From NCBI GenBank assembly GCA_020740775.1, contig JAHEWK010000005.1, forward strand, positions 2,914,001-2,978,000: 64,000 nucleotides of DNA, in the 5' to 3' direction. The DNA is from Ilyonectria destructans (Eukaryota > Ascomycota > Sordariomycetes > Hypocreales > Nectriaceae). The notes beneath the pieces were generated by a model, which saw nothing but the letters and a program-made list of their open reading frames with translations, was not told the origin of the DNA and searched no databases. This document shows, piece by piece, positions 46,544-58,602 of the stretch (positions within the stretch are counted from its first letter, which is position 1; every line of letters begins with the position of its first letter). A program made the position numbers and the translations under genes.

Positions 46544-46652
46544 ATGATCGGTGGCTCATCTCTGTGCATAGGGACGAGGTAGTCGTATTGCATTTATCCC
46601 ATAGAACCTTTAGCTTTATTCATATTATGCCTTTTAGATACCCATCCAATAA

Positions 46653-47711
46653 CTATTGAGTAGCTGCCTTTCCACCAAGGTCCCTGATCGACACCTGCAG
46701 CCAATTCGGGAAGGCATTGATCCCCGTCAACCATGTCGCATTCTCAGGGAGGAAGATTTGTCCACTGCGACAACTAAATAGTTGGTTCAAAACTTTGCTA
46801 GCAACAAAGTCTGGTTGCATCATCCTCTTTCTTGTAGCTTCAGACTTGGCTGCTTGTAGCTTTGTCATGTCTGTTTCAACCCACATCGGGTGAACGATGG
46901 TGGTCATGATTGCAGGCGCCTTGTAGAGATGCTTAATCTCACATGATAGACCTTGATGGAACGCCATTATTCCGGCCTTGGTTGCGGCGTAATCCACAAC
47001 CTTTGGTAGTGGCACGTAAGACATCAAGCTAGAAACCGTAACAATGTGTCCCTTGTTCTTCGCGATCATGGCAGGCAAGAACTGCTTGGTTGTTGACCAG
47101 TGTGAAATAACGTTGATGCCGAATATTCTTTTCAGATCATCCTGGGAAGTCTCAAGAATGGAGTGTGGGCCCGCGACGCCGGCGTTGTTGATGAGGATTG
47201 AAGGGTGGCCCAGGGTCTCTCTTATTCCGTCAGCTGCTTCCGCAATAGCAGATTCGGAGGTAACGTCGCATTTCCAGTACGATACAGCATCCATCTCTGC
47301 CAGGTCCGAAGGTAGGTCCGCGTAGTCGAGAATTGCAACCTTCAATCCCTTTTCAACAAGACCAATCACAATGGCCTTTCCGATACCATTACAGCCACCA
47401 GTAATTACCGCAACCTCTTTATTCCATTCCCAATCTTTCTTAGACGAAATCCGCCAGTTGTTCAGAGCCAGGACGTCAAAGAGACGACTAGTCGCTCTAA
47501 TGAGCCCGAGAGAAAGGAGGAGCTTCAGAACAGCCCTCAAACCTCCGAGCCCAATAGAGTTCTGGAGGAGTCCCAGGTCGGATGTTTGGCTAACAATATC
47601 GGCAGGGCCATACGATATTAACGCAAGGGCCGACGCCGAAAGCGCTGGTTGGATAAGGATGTCGCCGATCACAAAGCCAATTTTGGCCAAGGCGGGGATG
47701 ATTGATGCCAT
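46653..47711 (-). CDS. short-chain dehydrogenase/reductase (17-beta-HSD11 / retinol-DH-like)
   Basis: Single exon, 352 residues, ATG at 47711. A hydrophobic N-terminal part (about 1-75) suggests membrane or lipid-droplet association as in the HSD17B11/RDH10 group. The Rossmann fold begins at about residue 97 with VAVITGGCNGIGKAIVIGLV (TGxxxGIG cofactor motif), followed by the Asp of AILDYAD (pointing to NAD), ILINNAGVAGPHS (NNAG), the catalytic Ser in TVSSLMSYVPLP and YAATK (Y-x3-K). A C-terminal segment MWVETDM is also typical. The substrate is probably a hydrophobic alcohol or ketone. Its stop lies 109 bp from that of the Zn2Cys6 gene, tail to tail. Confidence 0.9.
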   Translation of the reverse strand: MASIIPALAKIGFVIGDILIQPALSASALALISYGPADIVSQTSDLGLLQNSIGLGGLRAVLKLLLSLGLIRATSRLFDVLALNNWRISSKKDWEWNKEVAVITGGCNGIGKAIVIGLVEKGLKVAILDYADLPSDLAEMDAVSYWKCDVTSESAIAEAADGIRETLGHPSILINNAGVAGPHSILETSQDDLKRIFGINVISHWSTTKQFLPAMIAKNKGHIVTVSSLMSYVPLPKVVDYAATKAGIMAFHQGLSCEIKHLYKAPAIMTTIVHPMWVETDMTKLQAAKSEATRKRMMQPDFVASKVLNQLFSCRSGQIFLPENATWLTGINAFPNWLQVSIRDLGGKAATQ

Positions 47712-50700
47712 TATCGGAGAATTTAATACCCAGAACCACTTCGGTGGGTTGAGTGGGATTTCCTAGAGACAAGCGAAGGTTAAAAGAATTTAAAGTGACG
47801 ACTTCGCAAGCGTTTTATCCCCCTCTCGCTCGTATGACTCGATTATTCTGAGAGCTATTATAGCAACGATGTAGGGAGTCCGCATACGTGGCATTTGTCA
47901 GTCTCTGGTTTCAGGAAGAACCAACAGCTTCAGGCGTCGGTGGAGAATTTGCAAGGGAGTCACCAAATGAGAGTACACACCGCTATCCCGAGCCTCGGTT
48001 TTTTCTGTTGAACATCCGAAACTAACTAGATTCGCGGCATGTCCGGAAAATGTCCTCGGTTCGTTTAGGGTCAGATGCTTTATTGGGCCCGTTTCTCTAG
48101 GGTCAGGCGATAGATGTCTGGATCTAGAATAGGGGCCGGTTATCGGTCGGTCCATTTTCTGCGAATTACACGTGCTCATGCAACCGGAGCGCAAAATGGG
48201 ACGGACGCTCCGCTTGGCGTTGCATAAATTGGTGGGGCTCAAAGATGGGACCATGGCCCAGAGGTGGTCTAAACAGGGTGTAACCGACAATTTGAAGTCA
48301 CGATGACAAGGGGCTTTACCCTTGTTCTAGCTGTGCTGAAGTTATGTAAATCTCAGCTAATCAAATAGGCGGACCAACGATTTGAGTGCTGGAATGTGTG
48401 GTCTGCTTGAGAGGGCGAACGGCTGTGCTTCAATGCATGCACGCCAGATTGCAAGATACATGCCAGATAAGATCTTACATATGCAATTAAATTTCCAGCC
48501 TTACACTGATTAGTTCGAATCAGAGCGGGGATACCTCAATTGTCTTGCCTAATCCTGAAGTTGTTGTACTAGTCCACAGGCATAACCACCGGACGGCTGC
48601 CACCACGATAGGACCTCTGAATTATGACATGCTCGTAGTCCTCAAGTCTACGATCACCATTCCTACGACAAAGTAAGATCCATGGCGTTGGCATCATTTT
48701 CGCCAAGCAAGGCTTCAGTGCCGAGAATCGGCGGGTAGCTGCACATCTTGAAGCTTAGCATCCGGTATTTATATCACTACTCTCTCTAGTTCAGCCCACA
48801 TCGGTTAACACAAAAATCATCGGCCCAAGGTGGAACCATTTAGTTCGAGTTGAGATCAGGTCACTTTTTTGCTTCCCCAGTTTGGATAAAAGCCCGGCCA
48901 AGTCTCTAAGCGATGAAACTAACAAGACCGGCTCCGCAGTCGCCTCATACCACAGTGGATCACGCTGGAATGTGGGTTGGCTGCGCGTCTCTGGAACGGC
49001 CGATGAATCACAATACGGCAAACACGCTTCTATCGAGAAATTCATCTCTGACATCTAATAACCATACGATAAATCAACGTCGGGCTTCGAGAGATTTTCT
49101 CTCCTTTGTCCGAATCCGAAGCTAGCCCCGTGAGATACCTCAACTCAGGAAATTACAAATATAGCAAGATAAAAGTATCAGATGTGTTGTACTATATGCA
49201 GTCGGATGAATGTATTGCGCTGTACGAAGTATAATAGCTAGCTTGCGGATCGTTTTATAGTGGCGTGGTGGGAATGCACTTCGTTGCAGGCTACGACCAA
49301 CAGACAGAGGAGCTTGTCGCCAGCCGCGAAGTCGAGAAAGAAAGCACAAGGCAGGTCGGGGCCCGGATTAGAGATGACAATGTGTCATTCATGAATATTA
49401 AACCCAGTGCTTCCCAAGCATGCAAAGAAAAGGAAGTTGAAAATAGCGATGAGAGCAGTTGCGACAGCTTGAGTCAAGGAGCAAGGCAAGATGGAAAATG
49501 ATCGTGAAGCTAAAGAAAAGAGGAGACCTTCCCCTCCAAGTTTTAGACCAAGCTGCTACTTTAAGTAGCTCCCTAGTTAACTCAGTAGTTGTTCAATTTC
49601 ATTTAAACTCCTGCGTGCCTGTCTGCACCATCAAGGCCGAAGTGGATGGCAGTTCAGCTTTGGTAAAGACACTCAGCACATCCTACTTGAGCTCGCATTG
49701 GCCAAACCCGGATTTCTTCTCGCAAATCACAGAACGGTTTGCCTACCCTTCATATGATCAAACCAACCCTAACCTGCAGTAAACTCAACTCTCCTCTGTA
49801 AATACTTTCCCGCCGCAACTGCTGTTAGCGCTACGATAGGTGTGAAATAATCCACAGGCCACCGAGGCCAGCAATAGCTGCTGAGGGGCATCAGGCCCTA
49901 ACAGCAGCAGCAGATAAGGAGTTAAGAGAGTTGGCCTCAGCTGTATTGCAGCAACGGCCGCAGCAACGGCAGCGGGGGATGATATCGCAACGCCAAGTTG
50001 ATCTCCGTACGGGCCCGACCTCGGCTATAGCAATGGAATATCACCGACCAGGAAGACCCAGCCGCTGTTGCACAAGGCAGATATTCGGTAAGGGGAAGCC
50101 AGAGATATTTGCTCTGGAACTTGAGAAAGGTGATCTGCGGAGGCTCGGACTCGTTGTTGTATAACCATAGCTTTGCAGGTCAATCCCTTTGGCTTCTTAG
50201 AGCCCGGCTCTTGCAGCTCCGGCTCTTACAGCCCGTCCCTTCACAGCCATGCTCCCTCGCGGGTCTATATATTTAGGTCTCCACGGTACCCTATACAAAG
50301 ACTGGTTGATCGATGCAGGAGGTATACTGTGCCTGCCCCGTACGCATACGAGCAGCGGACTTGATATCTCTTCTTCTACAACAGTAGTTAATGGGATTGG
50401 GGATGCCAGGGGGAAATGGGCTGACTGAGGCAGTTATTGATCCCGCTGCAGGCCCTATCCAACAACCTGATATTTTCTATATGTTTAGATTCTTCTATTT
50501 AGTTAGCCTAGCACGCTATCTTGCTCTATCGAGGGATTGGAGGGACCTTGTGCCCGTATGGCGCTAGGGAAACCACCATTATCATCATTCACCTACAGTA
50601 AACTAGTGGGTACTAACTCTTTGACCTTTCAATGCTGTTGACCAGCTCCACGAATCGTAACTCTAATCCAGTGACAGCGAAGCTGTCTGTTACATCCAGT

Positions 50701-52913
50701 CCCACTTACCTTCCTTGCTAGTAACTTCATGCTTTGAGGCTTCCAACAAGCTTGCAGTCTGTCAGTGGACCTTCCAGCCAGACCATCGCTGAAGTAAGCG
50801 AACGGGTAGCTTATATTCGCACTCGCATGGCCTGCGTTGCTTGGTACGCAAGCTTTGATCTCCACCGCTCAGCTCTGTCGAAGGTCCGCAATGGATGCCA
50901 ATTCTCGACTGGACTTCCTGGCTGTCAAATAGTCTTGAAGATTATGCGCTGCCGTTTTAGATGGAATCACGTCAACAGTGATGATACAGCTATGCGTATC
51001 CTCTGGTCAGTTCCCCTTCCTATACGATAACAGTTCGTAGTGCCACGTGTGTGCTCGTACCATTTATAACCAATGCATGGCTTTGATCTATCTGATGATA
51101 TTGAGTAAAGCTATAAAAATACCATAACAGTTCAGCGCCCATAGCAACGAGATACCTTACTTGCTACATCTTATTTGACCCTCATGGTCCACTTGACTAT
51201 TGCATCAAACAGCTGTGCATATTCATATTGGAGATGGGCACTTCGCAGTTAGAAGTTGCTTTGGTTCAAAGTAGCTCTAGGGAACTTCGAGAAAGGAGAG
51301 CTAATGTGTAACAAATGGCGAAGGGCGGGATGTGCATACCAATGCAAACTGTGATATGCAAAGGCGGAAATCGCGAGGAGAGAGGTGAAACGCGATGTCG
51401 AGGGGCGAGATGCTGGCTGAGGGAGTCGTTACTACTGCTACAGCTGAGAAGTGAACTTCCACGTCATTTTTGTGTTCCCAATTCCCGATACAAAAAAACA
51501 GGACCTGCCTTCAGCTCCGTTCGTGACCAAGCCGGTATCTCCAAAGTCCAATGTTCCCTTCACATTGGCCGATATACATTGCCCATAAGTCATTCGCTCC
51601 CCAATATATGTTTAAGCTTATTCTCGATCGGCGTTTTGTGCGCCCTGGCCATGCCCCGAGTCTTTAAGGTCACATTGTGATGGTGCTAGTGCGTGCTATC
51701 AGGCACTTCGAAATTTTAGTCGAGTTCGGTCTTTAACTAACAAGGCACTACTTAAGTAGTGGCTCTGCCAAAAGTTCCGGAGGGACACGCTTTTCTTCTT
51801 CTTTAATTCAAGTACACGTCTTGTCTTGCCTTTTTCCTCTGCTTAAACTGTCGCGGCTATGTCGCTACTATTCCTCCCTTCTTGTCAGCTGATTACAATA
51901 AGAAATACTGCATCAAGTGTTGCCATGAACCAACGAGCGGCACGTTTAACCCTCTTCGACATAGTTTGTCGGTAAGAGATGCACTTAGTGCTAACGCATC
52001 CAAGAGACAAAAGAAGTTGTCACCAACAGCAAGGTTGGAGGGAAGACGTTAAGCCAGCGAGCTCAACTTCTCAAGGGGGTAAAAAGACTACTCAGCATAT
52101 AACTTCCAATCCTTAGACCTAACTTGTTCAATGGGTAGAATAGCGGAATGTGCTGGCCTTTCGGTTGTTGTTTGCTGGCCGTGGTAGCTTCTGATACTCG
52201 AGCCCATGTAGGATTCATTATTTGCTAGGTTGAGCGAGTATCGAACAGGGTCATGTGGATTTCGTCACTTGTCAGAATACAAGGTCCAGTCCAATCTAGA
52301 TTGATAGGATCCCATGAATTACTTGGTTCGCCAGAATGCAAAGCATTATATAACGGCCAGTCCTTTTTGCCATCCTGAAACTTCACCACTTTTCACCTCC
52401 ATCAAAGAGCCTCTGAGATGCGACCTCCACATCACCTCCAAGACTCCTATTCACACCTTCTACTACGTAAATGCTGTCTAATAACATTTTATGCATTCTA
52501 TTATTTTGCTATATCTTTCTAAATTATGGCCTAACATGTTGGAAAGCTCGCCGCTTTCCCTTTACTCCTCGCTCCTCCTCTTGTGGTGCCAAGTACCCAC
52601 ACAAGGCTAGTTATATCAAAAGCCTCCGGGTTGCGAATCGGAGCTTCGTTGCCTAACGTGCGAAGAGGGGCCACTAGCCCATTCGCTTTACCTGCCCCCG
52701 TGCCCTAAGTTCGCGGGTAAGTTAGTTACCGAAAGAAGATCGACGTAGACAAGTAGCGGTCTAGCGGATTCGTGTCTCGTTTACGGCTAGGGTCTTTCTA
52801 CGCCGCAATACACAACCTAAGGCATACCCTGGACCTATCAATCCATTTAGCTCTTACACCTTGCTTCTCGTTTCCAGCTTGTTATACTCCATTCATTGGG
52901 TCCATGACTGCCG
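47712..52913. other. 5.2-kb gene-poor, AT-rich region
   Basis: The left end holds the SDR promoter. Beyond that I find no frame with family resemblance on either strand. Short frames with some composition bias exist (for example 49931-50164, Gln/Arg-rich) but lack supporting features. It is a likely site of decayed mobile elements, which I cannot classify by eye. I see no LTRs, TIRs or transposase motifs. Confidence 0.45.
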
Positions 52914-54560
52914 CTATGATGGAGTCGCACGTTTCTTCAAATCATCCCTAAGATTCACCATCTCGAATCCCCCGTCGGTGATATTAGCCAATCGCTCGCG
53001 CCGAGCGTACTTGGGCCAAGGAATTTCCTCCCCATAAATGAATCGTAGCAAGCGGCGTTGGAACGCATAGGCGATAGTTAGGTTGGTAACTGGTGTGGTC
53101 TCCTGATCGACATGGAAATAATCTCAATCGAGTTAGCCAGGGTCTTGAGTCAACAAGCCAGCACTTACAGGACAAGTCATAGGCGTGGGTGGCAGGGGGC
53201 GCTGACACTATGTAACGGTATGTCCGGAAGGGCAAGGCGCGAGTGATACTGTATGCGTTGCATCCGAATATCACATCCGTCGTCCAATCCCAGGCTAGTT
53301 TCGCAGGGTTCGATTTGGAGTCGCACAGAGCTTACATCTGTGCGACGGTTTCATCCGTAGCATTAGGAGCAGCTGCCTAACCATTGTTGGAAAGTATCCC
53401 GGTTGGTCTGTGTCGTGAGCAAGGCCATTTCCCTAAACACGTCAGCAACGAAAATCCCCAGCAGGGGCGCGCCCGTCACCTTACCTCGTCAGCCTGTTCC
53501 CAACGATTAGGGCCTTAAGCTCCGGGTGATAATGGCCTTGTTGAAATAAGATCGTCGGCTGGTCAGGGATCGATTTAGCGTCGGGAACAGGCCCAAAACC
53601 AGGCGTAGGTCCAAAACTCCCCCGCCCGCGTCAGAAGGCATCTTGTTTATCAATTCATCGTTGACTTGACGGATTGTATCCTCAGGTACACTTCGTTGAC
53701 ACCGAGGGTGGTGCAGTTTGCTGACTCGAGGATAGTCCGAAACATAGGCGTCTGGCGAGCTGAAACATTTCGTCGCGGGGAATATCTGGAAACGAGATGA
53801 AAGCCTGCATCCGCCAGTCTTTGCCAGTCCTTCCTGATTTTGACCTACCTGTAAAATGGCAGAGTTCCCTGGCCACCATTAAGCACTGTCAATAATTGAA
53901 TAACTCCTGCACCGGCGCTCTGCCCCATGACCGTTATTCTATTTCGGTCGCCCCCAAATCGGCCAACATACTTGGACGTCCTTTCGGCTGCCGCAAGACA
54001 ATCATGCATCCATGTCCAGTCCGGGCATAGAGGCCCACCCTAAGACACCAAGGCTGCCAGGAGATTAGCTTCAAAACCAGTCCCTTCAGGTGCTAGTTCG
54101 TACCGGTAATTATTCGCGACGAATATGAAATTCGAGTTATGCCCGCCCAGATCAAACAATCCCAAGGGATTGAACCACAGGTCCTTGTTGCCAAAGGCGT
54201 ACGCGCTGCCGAAGAAAAAGTGCAGCACGGGGACGTTGTCGCCTGGCCTCACATCTTCAGGTTCGTAAACATCGAGGAACAGACAATCTTCGTGACCCCA
54301 GGTGGTACCGTTGACCGTTGGAAATGGAGCTCCAGCAGGGGCTGATGCGATACAGTCGGTACTAGCTCACCGGGCGTATCCATCTCGGATACCCCGTGAC
54401 TTGGGTATGTTCGTATGGGGCTTCCGAAAACGTAGATTATTAATTGGTGCATTCGCAAAGCGGATATTATTGTAGATTGAAATGCATCGCCCTGATCGAG
54501 TGGAGTTGATAAAAGTTGGCATATGGATTGCGTAACCCAGATTAACAACCCCTAGCATGG
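52914..54560 (-). pseudogene. decayed type B carboxylesterase/lipase
   Basis: The whole family layout can be followed on the minus strand, from NNLRFRKPHTNIPKSRG (54.4 kb) through WGHEDCLFLDVYEP, VLHFFFGSAYAFGNKDLWF, YVGRFGGDRNRITVMGQSAG (nucleophile elbow G-Q-S-A-G), FGPVPDAKSIPDQPTILF, DVIFGCNAYS with YIVSAPPATHAYD (catalytic His region) to PWPKYARRERLAN near 52.97 kb. The frame is broken by an in-frame TAG at 54040-54042 and by shifts near 53.66, 53.4 and 53.36 kb, so no continuous protein can be made. Some breaks coincide with introns of the ancestral gene (for example GTAAGT to CAG in the last 150 bp), but the stop codon does not. Recent decay is likely because most blocks remain well conserved. 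Confidence 0.78.
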
Positions 54561-55176
54561 ATTTCCTCGCCGTGCCTCGGCGAGGCTGTAACTGGCGAGA
54601 TATACAGTGATAAAATTAAATGAATGAATCCTAGTCTGAGTAGAAGACCAATTTTCAACTCGTAAGCCGGGGAATTTAAATGAACGGTGGCTGGGTGTGC
54701 AGGGTATAGGGTAAGATATACGAGACTAATTAGAGAGCTTTACTCTCAAACGGATAATTAAGTTGGCGCTCACACTTGAATGTTCCTTTCATATATATAT
54801 ATATATATATAGATCTTACACTCTTCATTCATGAACATTATTGACCTCACGATCATCATCATCGTCATAATCGGCCTGTTTTTCTCCGTCTCGTTTGCCA
54901 TGACTCGGACACAAGTAGTCTAAACGGATCTACACAGGGATTAGATCCTGTCAACCGTGTGTCAGCCGCTAGCACAGATCGAGTAAACGAGTCTAGCCGA
55001 GACGATGAGCCGTTGCCCGTCATGTGAGATCTGGCAGGCATCAGTGGCAGGCATCAATGGCAGGCATCAAATGGGGGCTGCTCCCAGATTGCCCCGTCGC
55101 CTATTCTCGTGTATGCATACTCGATCTGGAATGCCGCAAAGCCGACAGCTCGGATCGATTATTGATCTCATTTCCG
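54561..55176. other. intergenic between two pseudogenes, with AT microsatellite
   Basis: Contains an (AT)10 microsatellite at 54791-54810 and a partial triple repeat of GGCAGGCATCA near 55030-55070. It would have been the shared promoter of the divergent esterase and regulator relics. Confidence 0.5.
54791..54810. repeat. (AT)10 microsatellite
   Basis: Ten uninterrupted AT units between two decayed genes. Confidence 0.95.
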
Positions 55177-56642
55177 ATGGAGGCCCAGTTCCTTGTCTGG
55201 TGCCCGGCCCAGCCCACGCTGGCAATTCGCAAACACAAGCGGCGCAGGTTTTACGTCAAGAGTCGCGGTGGATGCTTCGCCTGCAAACAGAGGAGAATCA
55301 AGGTATCCACCGCTGGCATGGCCTTTGACGTGCATATGGAGTGCCGGGACTAAGAATCTCGTAGTAAATTTACGATGAAACCAGGCCCATTTGCACACGC
55401 TGCGCGCGAAGCAACAGACGCTGCGCCTATGAGTTAGATCGGCGTCTAGAGAGTTTGTTGTCGCAGGACGGACGTCTCAGCGGCCCTCTTACACAGCCGG
55501 TCTACAAGCCAATTGTTCCCAGTGGCATGTGTTACTTCTCAAGGTGCTATGTCTGTTGACTCGCTGCTGCACCACTATAACCAGAACTACGAAGCCATCT
55601 CCGGAGGCATCTTGCCCCCAACATGGAAGCTGCCGGGCGATCATGGCCATCTTCTAGCCGCCACCCTTGCAGTCTCAGCCTGCCACCTCCGTCACCACAC
55701 GGCTCGTCCAACGGCGCACGAGATTGCGGAGTGTCACCAGCAACGGGTGACGCTCCAGGGCTTCCAGACGGCGCTGCATCAGCGTCTGGATCAGTCGCGG
55801 TCCGATGCCCTGCTAACGACCGCCATGTTTCTGAGCCTGCTGGCCTTTGCCTTTGTCGACGACGCACGGCTATCCGCGTCTTGGGTCGTCGGCTCAGACC
55901 GCGGCCGGCTCGGGTGGCTTGAGCTGCAGCTGGGACTGAAGCCGCTCCTGATGGCCGCGTCTCGGTTCAGGGATGCTAGCGCGCTGCAGCCCATGTTTGA
56001 GGCATCCGACGATGAGCGACCGACTCTTGGCAGTGCTGATCACCGTTTCACCAGCATCCCTCGTCGTGGACGGCGCTGCTCAGGCCGTGCGCCGCGGACC
56101 GCTTTGACGCTGCCGCCTTGCAAGAGCCGTTGTGTGTCCTAGCGGAGAGCCGTCTGATAGATCCCGAGCCGGGCAACATCTTTATTTACCTCCAGTTCGT
56201 GGGCAAGCTCGGGCCAGAGTTTGTCGATCTGCTGCACTGCCAGGACGACCGCGCGCGCGCTGTGGATATTCGGCTACTGCTTGGGCTGCTGGGGCGGTTC
56301 GGATTCTGGTGGCTGCGACGCCGAGTCGAGCGGGACTTTTGCGCCATTGTGCTGCACCTTGGACGCCGCTTGAAACGAAAGGGCGGCGATGAGGCTGGTG
56401 ATTGGGATGGAAAAGAGGCTACACTGTGGGAGAATCTGATACATGACATTGAGCGGCTGGAAGAGGACTGGGGAGCCGCCATGCGCCAACAGTCACAATT
56501 GACTTCATGCAAGGGCTCGCCTCAATGCGACTCCCCGCAGCGGGACTGTGTTCCAGAACTACTGGACGCTGACTATCGGGTGTCAGTTCACATCAGGTTT
56601 CGTCCGCATCCGCATGGAATAGCGCATGGCAGCTGCAGGTGA
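55177..56642 (+). pseudogene. decayed Zn2Cys6 transcription factor
   Basis: The region 55260-55315 reads KSRGGCFACKQRRIK and 55368-55430 reads DETRPICTRCARSNRRCAYE, the two halves of a Zn2Cys6 cluster interrupted at the usual intron position. The third zinc-binding Cys, expected right before DETRP, is missing: a Tyr codon (TAC) stands there and no AG acceptor lies directly before it. Downstream, VDSLLHHYNQNYEAISGGIL, GHLLAATLAVSACHL and FVGKLGPEFVDLLHCQD match fungal regulator middle regions, but the frame shifts at about 55.53 kb and again near 56.05 kb. I therefore call it a pseudogene. Unrecognised introns could explain one shift but not the missing Cys. It is divergent from the carboxylesterase relic. 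Confidence 0.62.
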
Positions 56643-58047
56643 GAGGTGACAGTGCGCACAGATGCAAAACTGATATAGAACTGGTCTTTCACGTTTCTTT
56701 TCCGGCTGCAGCGTGGCAGCGTGGCGGCGTGGCAGCGAGGGAAGGGAGGATGGAAGCCGGAGGCCGGAAGCCGCACCAAAAGCAATGGGATTACGGGGAT
56801 GGGCTGGCGATGGATGGATTGTGCCTAGGCTCCCCCAATCGAGGTTTCGTCATTGGCTTGAAACCGCAGCTGACCGTGCGCCATGGTAAATGTCTTGCTG
56901 AGGAGGGTTAACAAGGTAACAAGGAGAGTAACAAGGCGGGCTGTTGGTCAGTTCTCAACTTCTCAAACACGTTGTGTGGGCGCCCAGACTGATGGCGGGT
57001 AAGATCACGTAGCAGCCAGTATGGAGCAGCAATACAGCAATACGGAGCAGTCAGCAAAAACGAACCCTGAAAAAGCAGACAATGACGAAAGAAAAGTGGT
57101 CAACTGGAAACGGCGTTCCCTGCATGGGCTGGGTGTGATTGACCGGGAATGGCAATCCCAGCGTCGCATCATTTCTCAGGCAAGGGTGGCTTGGTGGAAG
57201 CTTTTGTTCCACATTCATCTCGATGTGTCTGGGACGAGTCTGGCGAGGTCTGGGACGAGTCTGGTGGCTACACAGTTGAACTCTGCTCGTGCCACGGGGG
57301 TTTTCGTGTTTCGTTACAGAAGACGGGCCGGCGGGCTGCTGCAGAGATTTGATCGACCGGATCCCTTCTCCCAGCGGCTTGGATCGCCCAAGAGGCTTCG
57401 GGGGAAAGTAAAAGCCAAATAAGATATCAGCGGAGATAAAACTAAAGCATCCATCCGGCGCGCCAACCGAAGCTACCGAAAGTATATATGGCGTGTGTGC
57501 CGAGCGAGCCAAGAGCTGGTGTACTCCGTTGCAATGTGGGACCTGGCGTGTTCCCAGGCGAAGGGATTGACAGATGATTGATCACAGAGGCCAAGAGGAG
57601 CCGAGAAAAAGCAAATAGATCCAGCGCTCTCCCCGTAGCCTGGTTGAGACCCGGAGGCCCACGTCCGTCTCCTCTCCACGTGCCGGCTCGACTCCACGAC
57701 AGCTTCCCGCCACTGCCGAGTCCCTGGCTGGCAGCTGGTGGAAGTGAAATCCTTCAGGTGAGCATGCCTGGCTAACACGGTAAATACGGAGTCGAGGTGA
57801 TTAGTTGGTTGTTTTAGCTAGCTCCAAGGCCCAAGGGGCGCAGTGGAGAGAGGCTAGCCGGTGTGACACCTCCCTAGCGACGGCGACGACGTAGCGACGC
57901 CAGGCTCTGGCAGAACAAAAGAGAAACTCCGGCGGGCCTCCGCGCCATGCTGGATCCGGAGACTTGTTCGCCGACTGCCTTCAGCCTCTGGCAGCCCATA
58001 TGCACTTTGGACTGCCGGCGAAGGGCAGCTGGAAGTTTGGGTGGAGA

Positions 58048-58602
58048 GGGGGGGGCGTTCGTATGGGCGTCGGCTAGCCCGTCTAGAACGCGGTCGCTGA
58101 GCGCGCAACAGGATACACTTCCCCTTGCATATTCGCGCTCTCCCGCTGCATCCTCCACGTGGCGAAGGCCCCCCTCCCCTCCCCGGCCGGGCGCTGCTGC
58201 GAGATGCGCGATTGCGCCGCGGGCGAGAATGAGGAGCCTTGCTGGGGAGGAGGGAAACGAACGGGGGGGGGGGAGCCAGACCGGGAAAAGGGCGCAGGCG
58301 GCGCTGGCGCAATCGTGAACGCCTGATGCCCTCTCAATTGCCCATCTCCACCGAGTCAGAACAAGATTGCGACCTCTGGGTTTGTGAGTTTTTGTTGGTC
58401 GCCGCGGCGCAGGGCTAGGCGAGCCTGTTGTGCGTCTTGTGTGTGTGGCGGCTTGGCTTTTGGCCAGCGTCCTCATCTCCATCTTGATCCTTCGCAGCCC
58501 ATTGTTCGTGTCTGGTGTTTGGCCGTCGTGTCCTCGACTAGTTTCCAATACATTGCTATTGAGGCTATTCTTCACCGGTCGTCGGGGGGGGGGGGGGGGG
58601 GG
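58048..58602 (+). repeat. cluster of poly-G runs (8, 11 and 19 G)
   Basis: G-runs at 58048-58055, 58263-58273 and 58584-58602, with further 7-8-G runs at 59138-59144 and 59210-59217. All are G on the + strand, none C. They lie upstream of the ankyrin gene and are unusually long for coding-rich fungal DNA. Confidence 0.85.

Noticed and set aside
47712..52913. Possible transposon between the SDR and the esterase relic
   Set aside because: No terminal repeats, transposase or reverse-transcriptase motifs could be seen; left as unclassified gene-poor DNA.
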